Shown: piece after piece, positions 51,690-60,079 of the stretch
Layout: every line of letters starts with the position of its first letter
How positions within the stretch are numbered: position 1 is the first letter of the stretch
Source: 21-14-0-10-47-8 sp966211795
GTDB lineage: Bacteria; Bdellovibrionota; Bdellovibrionia; Bdellovibrionales; Bdellovibrionaceae
Assembly: GCA_966211795.1 (NCBI GenBank)
Contig: CBIHNW010000013.1
Span: 1 to 64,000, forward strand
Direction of reading: 5' to 3'
DNA length: 64,000 nt
Program-made: the position numbers and the translations under genes
Notes under the pieces: model-generated
Seen by the model: only the letters and a program-made list of their open reading frames with translations
The model's database searches: none
Told to the model about the DNA's origin: nothing

Positions 51690-52796
51690 ATGAAAACGGA
51701 ACTGAAACGCAGCCAAACAGAACACTTGCTCGAAAACATGAGCGACGGCTATTTTCTGCTGGATAAAAACTGGTGCTTTTCCGATGTGAACGAGCATGGT
51801 CGAAAAATTCTTGCTCCCGCCACCGAGCTGATCGGTCAAAATATCTGGACGATTTTCCCGCAGTCTCTTGGTACGGACTATGAAGAACATTACGAGCTCG
51901 CGGTGCGGACGCAAAAGCCCGTGCAGTTCGAAGTGTTTTCTCCTCGCCTGCGAAAGTGGTTCGAGATTCGCGCCATTCCTTTGGGCGACGATGGGCTTTC
52001 GGTTTTTTTCAACGACATCACCTCCCGTAAACAGCACCAAGAAGATTTGCAGAGAGCCCTGCTGGACGCCAAGTCCGCAAACGAGTTCAAGTCCGCTTTT
52101 TTGGCCAATATGAGCCATGAGATTCGGACTCCGCTGGGCGCGATCTTGGGGTTTGCGGAAATCTTGGCTGATCCGAATACCAAAGCCGATGACCGGCAAC
52201 AGTTCGTCTCCATCATTGAACGCAATGGCCGCCTGCTTTCACGATTGATCGATGACATCCTGGATTTATCAAAAGTTGAATCGGGCATCCTGGAGCTTGA
52301 GATCATTCCGTTTTCGCTGCGAAAGATTCTAGAGACGTTGCAATCCAACGTGCAAATGGTGGCGCAGAGCAAGTCCTTGTCGGTCGAACTGGAGATCGAC
52401 GAGCAAATGCCGGACGAATTGGTCGGCGATCCAACCCGTCTCAGTCAAATCTTGATGAACCTTCTGCAAAACGCGATCAAATTCACCGATCACGGCCGAA
52501 TCCAATGGAAAATTTCGGCTGAATCCGATGTGGTCTTTTTCGATATCATCGATACGGGAATTGGCATCGCGCCCGAGCAGGCGTCAAAACTATTTGTGCC
52601 CTTTCGTCAGGCCGACGAATCCATCACTCGCCGCTATGGCGGCACGGGATTGGGCTTAGCACTTTCACGAAAACTGGCCCAGCTTCTGGGCGGAGACATT
52701 CAACTGGTCGAAAGCCAACTGAACAAGGGAAGCCGCTTTCAAGTGCACATTCCCCTCACCTACAAAAAACCCCAGCTTGAGGCCGGGGTTTTTTAA
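51690..52796 (+). CDS. PAS-domain sensor histidine kinase (soluble)
   Basis: 368 residues from the ATG at 51690; a GTG at 51684 is in frame. A PAS domain spans ~8-120 ('LLENMSDGYFLLDKNWCFSDVNEHG...LIGQNIWTIFP'). The HisKA domain carries 'FLANMSHEIRTPLGAILGFAEIL' with phospho-acceptor His143. The HATPase domain has N box 'NLLQNAIKFTDHG', G1 'DTGIGIAPE' and G2 'RRYGGTGLGLALSRKL'. No transmembrane segment is present, so it senses a cytoplasmic signal or partner. No response regulator is adjacent. Its last codons form an intrinsic terminator. Confidence 0.92.
   Translation: MKTELKRSQTEHLLENMSDGYFLLDKNWCFSDVNEHGRKILAPATELIGQNIWTIFPQSLGTDYEEHYELAVRTQKPVQFEVFSPRLRKWFEIRAIPLGDDGLSVFFNDITSRKQHQEDLQRALLDAKSANEFKSAFLANMSHEIRTPLGAILGFAEILADPNTKADDRQQFVSIIERNGRLLSRLIDDILDLSKVESGILELEIIPFSLRKILETLQSNVQMVAQSKSLSVELEIDEQMPDELVGDPTRLSQILMNLLQNAIKFTDHGRIQWKISAESDVVFFDIIDTGIGIAPEQASKLFVPFRQADESITRRYGGTGLGLALSRKLAQLLGGDIQLVESQLNKGSRFQVHIPLTYKKPQLEAGVF
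52764..52794. terminator. Bidirectional terminator inside the kinase C-terminus
   Basis: AAAAAACCCC (52764-52773) pairs with GGGGTTTTTT (52785-52794). It has A-runs and T-runs on both sides, so it can stop transcripts from both strands: the kinase gene (plus) and infC (minus), whose stop codons are only a few bases apart. The stem encodes the end of the kinase (LEAGVF). Confidence 0.85.
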
Positions 52797-52799
52797 GAT

Positions 52800-53495
52800 C
52801 TATTCGTCGTCGGATGCTTCGTCCATGTCGTCAGCCGGTTCGCTCTCAGGAGGTGCTCCTTGAGTGCTCTTCGGGTGAAGTTTCAAGTACTCTTTCACCT
52901 TCACGGCGTCCGGTCCGAGGATGAGGTATGCTTGCTTGCCTTCCATTTTAGGAGGTGCTTCGGCGGTTGCCACATCTTTCAGAACGTCGACCACTTTGCG
53001 CATCAATGCCATGCCCAGCTCTTGGTGAGCCATTTCACGGCCTAAGAAACGCATGTTCACTTTCACTTTGTCACCATCAAGAATGAAACGTCGTGCGTGT
53101 TTCATTTTCGTATCAAAATCATGCTGATCGGTGCGCGGTCGAATTTGGACCTCTTTTACCTGAACAATGACCTGCTTTTTACGGGCCGCCACTTGTTTCT
53201 TTTTATTTTCGTATTTCCACTTGCCGTAATCCATGATTTTGCAAGTCGGGGGAGACGCCGTCGGAGCGATTTCAATGAGATCTAAACTTCGCTCTTCCGC
53301 TAAACGAACGCCCTCGGGGACCGTCATCACGCCGAGCATATTTCCCGCTTCATCGATCACTCGAATTTGCTGGGCACGAATTTCGCGATTGACGCGAAGA
53401 CCGTCTTTGTCTTGTTTCTTGCCGCGGAAATCACCGCGTCCGCCTGGACCGCCGCTGCCGCCGCCAAAACTTTTTCGTTCAAAAGGACCGCTAAT
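52800..53495 (-). CDS. infC: Translation initiation factor IF-3, AUU start
   Basis: 231 residues from an ATT codon at 53495. No ATG, GTG or TTG in the frame can give the conserved N-terminal 'RVNREIRAQQIRVIDEAGNMLGV'. ATT lies 6 bases after AGGAGG, and AUU is the known conserved infC start used for IF-3 self-control. An ATG/GTG-only search begins at the GTG at 53360, inside the N-terminal domain. Beyond the usual length it has a Gly/Arg-rich N-terminal extension (FGGGSGGPGGRGDFRG) and an acidic C-terminal tail (DDMDEASDDE). The core 'CKIMDYGKWKYE' and 'DKVKVNMRFLGREMAHQELG' is intact. The start overlaps the thrS stop by one base. Confidence 0.93.
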   Translation of the reverse strand: MSGPFERKSFGGGSGGPGGRGDFRGKKQDKDGLRVNREIRAQQIRVIDEAGNMLGVMTVPEGVRLAEERSLDLIEIAPTASPPTCKIMDYGKWKYENKKKQVAARKKQVIVQVKEVQIRPRTDQHDFDTKMKHARRFILDGDKVKVNMRFLGREMAHQELGMALMRKVVDVLKDVATAEAPPKMEGKQAYLILGPDAVKVKEYLKLHPKSTQGAPPESEPADDMDEASDDE

Positions 53496-55452
53496 GGGAG
53501 ACCTCCTTGTTGGTATCCTGATTCAATTGTCGCTCTTTAATATGAGTGACGATTGTTTTGATTAACTCTTCAATTGGCATGCCATTGATTTGTTTGCCAT
53601 CTCGCAAACGCAAAGAGGCACTCTTCGCTTCCGCTTCTTTGTCACCAACCACAACCATGAACGGCACTTTCATCATCTGTGCGTCCAGGACCTTGCGGCT
53701 GAGCTTTTCGTTTCGCTGATCAAATTCGACCCGCACGCCGTGCTTTTTCAGCTGGGCCGAGAGATCGAAACAGAAATCATTCACGCGATCCGTGATCGAA
53801 AGAATTTGAACTTGGGTCGGAGCCAGCCACGCCGGCAAATGCCCCGCCGTGTGCTCGAGGTAAACCGCGATAAATCGCTCCAGCGACCCCAAGATCGCCC
53901 GGTGAAGCATGATCGGACGATGTTCCTTATTGTCCTCGCCGACGTATTTCAGGTCAAAACGCTCGGGCAAATTCGGATCAAATTGCAAAGTCCCGAGCTG
54001 CCACGGACGATTGATCGCATCAAAGAAACGCACATCAATCTTGGGACCGTAGAAAGCGCCGTCACCAGCATTGATTTCAAACGGAATATCCAAAGACTTG
54101 AGCGCGTTGGCCAAAGCTCCTTCAGCCTTATCCCAAAGCTCATCGGAACCGATACGGGCCGCCGGTCTTGTCGACAGGGCCACCTTATAGTTCGTCATCC
54201 CAAGTTTATTGTACACTTCGCGAAGAAGCGTCATGAAGCTTGCGATTTCGGATTGCACCTGATCGAGCGAGCAGAAAATATGGGCATCGTCTTGGCAGAA
54301 CGAGCGAACGCGGGTCAAACCGTGGATCGCCCCGCTTTTTTCATTGCGGTGAAGACGGCCAAAATCCGCCATTCTCAGCGGCAAATCACGGTACGAGTGA
54401 TGATCGGACTTGAACAGCACACAGTGCGAAGGACAGTTCATGGGCTTGACGCCAAATTCCCGCTCATCGACTTTGGTGAAGAACATGTCTTCTTTATAGT
54501 TGGCCATGTGGCCCGACGTTTTAAAAAGTTCGGTGTCGAAAATCTGCGGCGTGATGACCTCTTGATAGTCATACTTGAAATAAAGTTCGCGCAGATATCT
54601 TTGCAGTTCATTGTAAATGATCGATCCACGGCCGGTGAAGAATGGCGACGCCGGTGCCAGCGAATTCATGTGGAAAAGACCCAGGTCTTTGCCAAGCTTT
54701 CGGTGATCGCGCTTCTTCGCTTCTTCGACCTGGTGAAGGTAAGCTTCGAGCTCTTTTTTATCTCCGAAAGCCGTCGCGTAGATTCGCTGAAGCATCGGAT
54801 TCTTTTCATCGCCGCGCCAGTAAGCTCCGGCCACCGACATCAGCTTGAAAGCCTTAATCTGACCCGTGCTCTGCACGTGGGGACCTCGGCACAAGTCGAA
54901 CCAGTTTTCACCCTGCTCGTAGATACCGACAACGTGCTCGCCTTTGTTTTTCAAGTCTTCGATGATCTCGACTTTAAAACGCTCGCCCATTTTTTTGAAA
55001 ATCGAAATCGCTTCGTCGATCGGAACGTTTTTGCGCACCAATGGATAGTCGCCTTTGACGATTTCTTCCATGCGCTTTTCGATCTTGGCAAAGTCTTCTT
55101 CGGTGAAGTTTCGAGGCGAATCGAAGTCGTAGAAGAACCCCGTGTCGATCACCGGACCGATGGTGACCTTGATCTCGGGCCACAGCGTTTGCACCGCTTG
55201 CGCCATCACGTGCGCGGCCGAGTGACGGATCACTTCGACGGCTTCTGGTGATTTGGTGGTGATCAAAGCGATCTTTGAACCATCTTTCAGCGGCAGACGG
55301 AAATCGAGAACTTCAGAGTTCCCATCCACCTTCACGCCCAAAGTTTCTTTGGCCAAACGCGGGCCAATGGATTGAGCCACCTCGAGCGCCGTGGGCTCGT
55401 GGTCGAAAGTTTTCACAGAATTATCGGGTAAGTAAATTCGAATTTCAGGCAT
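53491..55452 (-). CDS. thrS: Threonine--tRNA ligase
   Basis: 653 residues. TGS domain (~1-65, 'MPEIRIYLPDNSVKTFDHEPTALEVAQSIG'), SAD editing domain with 'HSAAHVMAQAVQTLWP' and the zinc-type His pair, then class II core: 'MNCPSHCVLFKSDHHSYRDLPLRMADFGRLHRNEKSGAIHGLTRVRSFCQDDAHIFC' including the zinc Cys and motif 2, motif 3 'PIMLHRAILGSLERFIAVYLEH', and a C-terminal anticodon-binding domain. It charges tRNA-Thr. infC initiates within its stop codon. Confidence 0.98.
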   Translation of the reverse strand: MPEIRIYLPDNSVKTFDHEPTALEVAQSIGPRLAKETLGVKVDGNSEVLDFRLPLKDGSKIALITTKSPEAVEVIRHSAAHVMAQAVQTLWPEIKVTIGPVIDTGFFYDFDSPRNFTEEDFAKIEKRMEEIVKGDYPLVRKNVPIDEAISIFKKMGERFKVEIIEDLKNKGEHVVGIYEQGENWFDLCRGPHVQSTGQIKAFKLMSVAGAYWRGDEKNPMLQRIYATAFGDKKELEAYLHQVEEAKKRDHRKLGKDLGLFHMNSLAPASPFFTGRGSIIYNELQRYLRELYFKYDYQEVITPQIFDTELFKTSGHMANYKEDMFFTKVDEREFGVKPMNCPSHCVLFKSDHHSYRDLPLRMADFGRLHRNEKSGAIHGLTRVRSFCQDDAHIFCSLDQVQSEIASFMTLLREVYNKLGMTNYKVALSTRPAARIGSDELWDKAEGALANALKSLDIPFEINAGDGAFYGPKIDVRFFDAINRPWQLGTLQFDPNLPERFDLKYVGEDNKEHRPIMLHRAILGSLERFIAVYLEHTAGHLPAWLAPTQVQILSITDRVNDFCFDLSAQLKKHGVRVEFDQRNEKLSRKVLDAQMMKVPFMVVVGDKEAEAKSASLRLRDGKQINGMPIEELIKTIVTHIKERQLNQDTNKEVSH

Positions 55453-55685
55453 GTGTATTTTGCGGACCCATTAAAAGGTCGTCGTCGTTGTCGAAGCAAC
55501 ATTGGAAGGAGTCAAAACTGAGAATGAAAAAGCATTCTGCATCAGTTCAAGTCTTAACAAGACCGCCCCTGACAAGCAACCACAAAATAACGCGGCTTTT
55601 CTTAGGATCTGACATGGAGGTCGTGACCGCACAGCACTGAGCTTTGCGTTAGTTGGCGTGTTTCACCACTTTTATGGGGTGGAGC
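55453..55685 (-). promoter_or_regulatory. thrS upstream region
   Basis: About 230 bases that should contain the thrS-infC promoter on the minus strand. A possible pair is TTGCTT, 17 bases, TAAGAC (about 55552-55582). A GTC/CGA triplet run lies ~30 bases before the ATG. No T-box or operator resembling the E. coli thrS tRNA mimic was recognised. Confidence 0.3.
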
Positions 55686-56063
55686 TTATTTGTATTCGGG
55701 CTCAACCACGTAGCCACGGCTGGGGTTACTGGGATCAACCGGAACCTTCTTAAATCCCACGATTTGGGGTGCGGGAAAGTCGGCCGATTTTTGGTTTTCG
55801 ATTTCGTACATTTGTTTGCGCAAAGAGACCTTTTCTTCGTAGCGAATGCTTTCATCGTCCATCAGCTTATTTTGAAATTCGCTAGCTGACTTTTGAAGCT
55901 CAACCAGGCTCATGAATTTGCGAGTTTTAAAACTTTCCAGTTCTTGCTTCCAAGAATTGATGGCCGCAGGCGTGCGGGCCCTGGACTCGGCAAAGGAAGT
56001 GGAGGCAAAAGCGAGAATGGCTAAAATTGAGATGGTCATCCAGCTGCGAATCGTGAGTTTCAT
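55686..56063 (-). CDS. Small secreted protein of unknown function
   Basis: 125 residues with a signal peptide ('SWMTISILAILAFASTSFAES', cleavage near residue 25). The mature part is charged and helical ('SWKQELESFKTRKFMSLVELQKSASEFQNKLMDDESIRYEEKVSLRKQMYEIENQ'), followed by a Pro-rich C-terminus. AGGAGAG lies 3-4 bases before the ATG, and that site can be masked by a hairpin (next entry). No family recognised. Confidence 0.65.
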   Translation of the reverse strand: MKLTIRSWMTISILAILAFASTSFAESRARTPAAINSWKQELESFKTRKFMSLVELQKSASEFQNKLMDDESIRYEEKVSLRKQMYEIENQKSADFPAPQIVGFKKVPVDPSNPSRGYVVEPEYK

Positions 56064-56066
56064 ACA

Positions 56067-56110
56067 CTCTCCTGATACCTGCTATCACTTCAACATTGAT
56101 GCCAGGAGAG
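56067..56110 (-). promoter_or_regulatory. Hairpin that can mask the ribosome-binding site
   Basis: On the minus-strand RNA CUCUCCUG (56110-56103) is exactly complementary to CAGGAGAG (56074-56067), which is the Shine-Dalgarno sequence of the gene starting at 56063. An ATCA/TGAT pair could extend the fold within the 28-base loop. The arrangement would block ribosome access and could act as a thermosensor or protein/ligand-controlled switch. Confidence 0.5.
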
Positions 56111-56341
56111 CGCATCTAACCCATTGAAATATCAGGCGTGTGGCGAATCAGTTGGTGTTTCATTTTGAGAATGTGATTCTCTTCGTTTTGTTTTTGACCG
56201 CATTTGCAAGTGCAAGCCCTTGATGTTGCTTCGACTTTGCGAAAGTTGTCTGAACCCTCGACAAAAGAGAGAAGGTTGACGGATCAAATGAGGACAAAGC
56301 TTACGCCCGTTGATTGGCGATTTTGGATTGAGGATCGCTTT
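56111..56341. other. Gap with no gene seen
   Basis: About 230 bases between the small secreted protein's leader and the terminator of the act operon. Short open frames cross it on both strands, but none has a ribosome-binding site or recognisable composition. Confidence 0.5.
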
Positions 56342-56375
56342 GAAAAACAAAAAGGCGAGCTTTCAACTCGCCTTT
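56342..56375 (-). terminator. Intrinsic terminator of the alternative complex III operon
   Basis: On the minus strand AAAGGCGAG-ttgaaag-CTCGCCTTT (nine perfect pairs) runs into TTTTTGTTTTTC. It lies ~55 bases after the actF stop. Confidence 0.92.
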
Positions 56376-56429
56376 GCTTTCGGCTCGCCATTTAGCACGG
56401 CGTGCCGCGGAAAAAGTACACGGACACTT

Positions 56430-57635
56430 TTAGTACGTGACGTGGTGGTGGATGGCTTCGTGCATGCGCGGGTCTTTGATGGCGACGACGTTGTTCTTTT
56501 GGAAGAACCGGATCATCAATGCCAGGAAAAGTCCCAGGAACAAAGCCAGCATCGCGATTTCGTATCCACCGAAGACCACGTGGCCTTCGAAGAAGTTTGG
56601 ATACACGAGCCAGTAGATGTCTACGTACTGCATAACCAAGATCAAAACGCACATGACCGACAATTGTTTTGCATCACGCTTCACCGCTCGTGGCAACAGA
56701 ACGAGCAACGGAATGATGAATTTAAAGAACAAGAGGCTGAAAGAAATCGCCATCCAACCGCCTTCAGAGCGCATCAGATAGAATTCAGTTTCCTCGGGAA
56801 TGTTCGCGTACCAGATCAACATGAACTGTGAAAACGCAATGTACGCCCAGAAAATGGTGAAACCCTTCAGGAACTTGGCCACGTCATGAACGTGATCCAT
56901 GCTGTAGTAGCCCTGAATAATGCCTGTGCCTTTAAAGTACAGCATCATCAATGCTAGGAATGCCAATGAGCTTTGGAACAAACCTGCAAAACAGTAAACC
57001 CCGAAAATCGTGCTGTACCAAGTTGGCAACAGCGACATCAACAGATCGACGCTGAAAAGCGAGAAAGACAGAGCGAAGAACAAAACCCAAGCGATGCTCC
57101 AGCCGACATTGCTGTGGGTGAGCGCATGGTCGCCAGTTTGGTCTTGCTTTGTCGAGTTGCCAATAATCTTCTTACCGAAGAAATACATTCCCAAAGAGAA
57201 AACCAGCAGGCGAACGATCAGAAACGGAACATTGAGGTAGGCTGATTTGGCCGCGATCACTGGGTTGTTCGCGATCACTTCCGCGTTGGCCCATGGATAC
57301 AGTTTTTTCAAACCCAGCAACAGAACCAAGCTTCCCACGATCACCACTGGCAGGAATGAAGCCATGCCCTCAGAGAGACGTCGGATGCTGACACTCCACC
57401 CCGCTTTGGTCAGGTTTTGGATGGCCGTAAAAAACAAGCCCCCGATTCCCAAGCAAGAGACGAAAAAGAAAGCGACCAGGTAAGCCGCCCAAAGGCGATC
57501 TGGATTTTGCATCAAACCGATCAAAAAGCCCAACGCACCGATTGCGATCAAGGCAATGGAAGCCGTTTTCAGACGATGAGAGGGTTCGAATTTATTAGCG
57601 ACCAGTTTTACTTCGTGATGATTCGTATCAGCCAT
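56430..57635 (-). CDS. actF: Alternative complex III membrane subunit ActF
   Basis: 401 residues with about ten transmembrane helices of the NrfD/PsrC-like fold, the second such subunit of the complex after ActC. Characteristic stretches are 'AGWSVSIRRLSEGMASFLP', 'YLNVPFLIVRLLVFSLGMYFF', 'STIFGVYCFAGLFQSSLAFLALM' and 'FTIFWAYIAFSQFMLIWYANIPEET'. In characterised complexes ActC and ActF anchor the periplasmic redox subunits and help form the quinol site. It is the last gene of actABCDEF. Confidence 0.9.
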   Translation of the reverse strand: MADTNHHEVKLVANKFEPSHRLKTASIALIAIGALGFLIGLMQNPDRLWAAYLVAFFFVSCLGIGGLFFTAIQNLTKAGWSVSIRRLSEGMASFLPVVIVGSLVLLLGLKKLYPWANAEVIANNPVIAAKSAYLNVPFLIVRLLVFSLGMYFFGKKIIGNSTKQDQTGDHALTHSNVGWSIAWVLFFALSFSLFSVDLLMSLLPTWYSTIFGVYCFAGLFQSSLAFLALMMLYFKGTGIIQGYYSMDHVHDVAKFLKGFTIFWAYIAFSQFMLIWYANIPEETEFYLMRSEGGWMAISFSLLFFKFIIPLLVLLPRAVKRDAKQLSVMCVLILVMQYVDIYWLVYPNFFEGHVVFGGYEIAMLALFLGLFLALMIRFFQKNNVVAIKDPRMHEAIHHHVTY

Positions 57636-57661
57636 TTTCTTTAGCCCTTTTCTCTTCCCGT

Positions 57662-58201
57662 TTACTTTTCAGTCTGTTGCAGATGTCGGATATAGTTCAC
57701 GACCTGCCATCGGTACTTTTGCGGAACATGGGATGCGTAAGGACCCATGGTTCCTTGTCCCATCGTGATGACTTGATAAATCTGTCCGTCGGCCCAACCT
57801 TTGATTTTATCCGAGGTCAAAGCCGGTGGATGATTTGGCATTTTCAAACCAACAGGTCCCTGTCCGTCGGCGTGTTGACCGTGGCAGACCATGCAGTTGG
57901 TTTCAAAATACTTTTGTCCGGTCAGCAGAACTTCATCGGTCATCTGACCGGCGAATGGATTTTTCTCAGCCTTGGCGAGCTCCGGGTTGAAACCCGGACG
58001 GAAAGGTTTAAATCCAACCGGAACCGTGTTGGCCGGTGGAACTCGGGCGCCACCAGCGTGATCCGGAAAGAAATCGTCGTATTCTTGCGCTTTCACAGCC
58101 GGACTTTGCATCATGTCCTGGATCAACTCGACATTCGGTTCCGTCTTGCTTGAGCAAGCCGTCATCCCGATCGCCATCAAAAAGATCACCAACATTTTCA
58201 T
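57662..58201 (-). CDS. actE: Alternative complex III mono-haem cytochrome c lipoprotein ActE
   Basis: 179 residues from the ATG at 58201; the ORF's upstream part overlaps actD and is not translated. Lipobox 'AIGMTAC' (Cys ~16), one haem motif CMVCH near residue 110 with 'GQHADGQGPVG', and a later 'TMGQGTMGPYASHV' supplying the axial Met. It probably passes electrons from the complex to a soluble cytochrome or an oxidase on the periplasmic side. Confidence 0.92.
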   Translation of the reverse strand: MKMLVIFLMAIGMTACSSKTEPNVELIQDMMQSPAVKAQEYDDFFPDHAGGARVPPANTVPVGFKPFRPGFNPELAKAEKNPFAGQMTDEVLLTGQKYFETNCMVCHGQHADGQGPVGLKMPNHPPALTSDKIKGWADGQIYQVITMGQGTMGPYASHVPQKYRWQVVNYIRHLQQTEK

Positions 58202-58202
58202 A

Positions 58203-58723
58203 TTAATACTCCGCCTTTTTGATTTCGCTAGCACCCAGGCCGCGGAAGATATCTTCAACTTTGCGCTCGTCGTATCCGGTATCATCGGTCGGAATGAAGA
58301 TCGCAAATTTATGCGAAGTCAGGTCCGGGTGGATGATGGGTGGATTGATCTTTGGCAGACCACAAGCATAAAACAAAGCTGCGACACTGGACAAAGCGGC
58401 GAACAAAATTGTCAGCTCGAACATGATTGGAATGAAGGCTGGCAGCGAGTGAAACGGCTTACCACCGATATTCAATTGCCAGTTCACGGCTGATGTCCAC
58501 CAAGTCAAAAGCCAACCCAGTGTCAATCCCGTCAGACCCATCACGAAGGTCACGTAAGGAATCCAAGAGCGCTGGATTCCGCAAGCCTCTTCCATGCCGT
58601 GCACCGGATAAGGTGTGATGGCATCGAATTTTCGAAAGCCCAAGCCGTAGACCTGAGTCGCCGCCTTGATGATTTCAGCTTCCGTATTAAAAATAGCGGC
58701 CATGCCGTTTTTATATTTAGCCA

Positions 58724-58724
<1 letters not shown>
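58203..58724 (-). CDS. actD: Alternative complex III subunit ActD (DUF3341)
   Basis: 173 residues. A cytoplasmic N-terminal domain ('GMAAIFNTEAEIIKAATQVYGLGFRKFDAITPYPVHGMEEA') is followed by two transmembrane helices ('YVTFVMGLTGLTLGWLLTWW', 'FELTILFAALSSVAALFYACG') and a cytoplasmic tail. This is the DUF3341 pattern. The start overlaps the actC stop by one base (TAATG), and its stop lies one base before actE. Confidence 0.92.

Positions 58725-60075
<1,351 letters not shown>

Positions 60076-60079
<4 letters not shown>

Noticed and set aside
53590..55251. 553-residue plus-strand frame opposite thrS
   Set aside because: It is the antisense shadow of thrS, whose domains are all conserved on the minus strand.
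56132..56395. Short frames on both strands between the small secreted protein and the act terminator
   Set aside because: No ribosome-binding sites; they overlap each other and the terminator.
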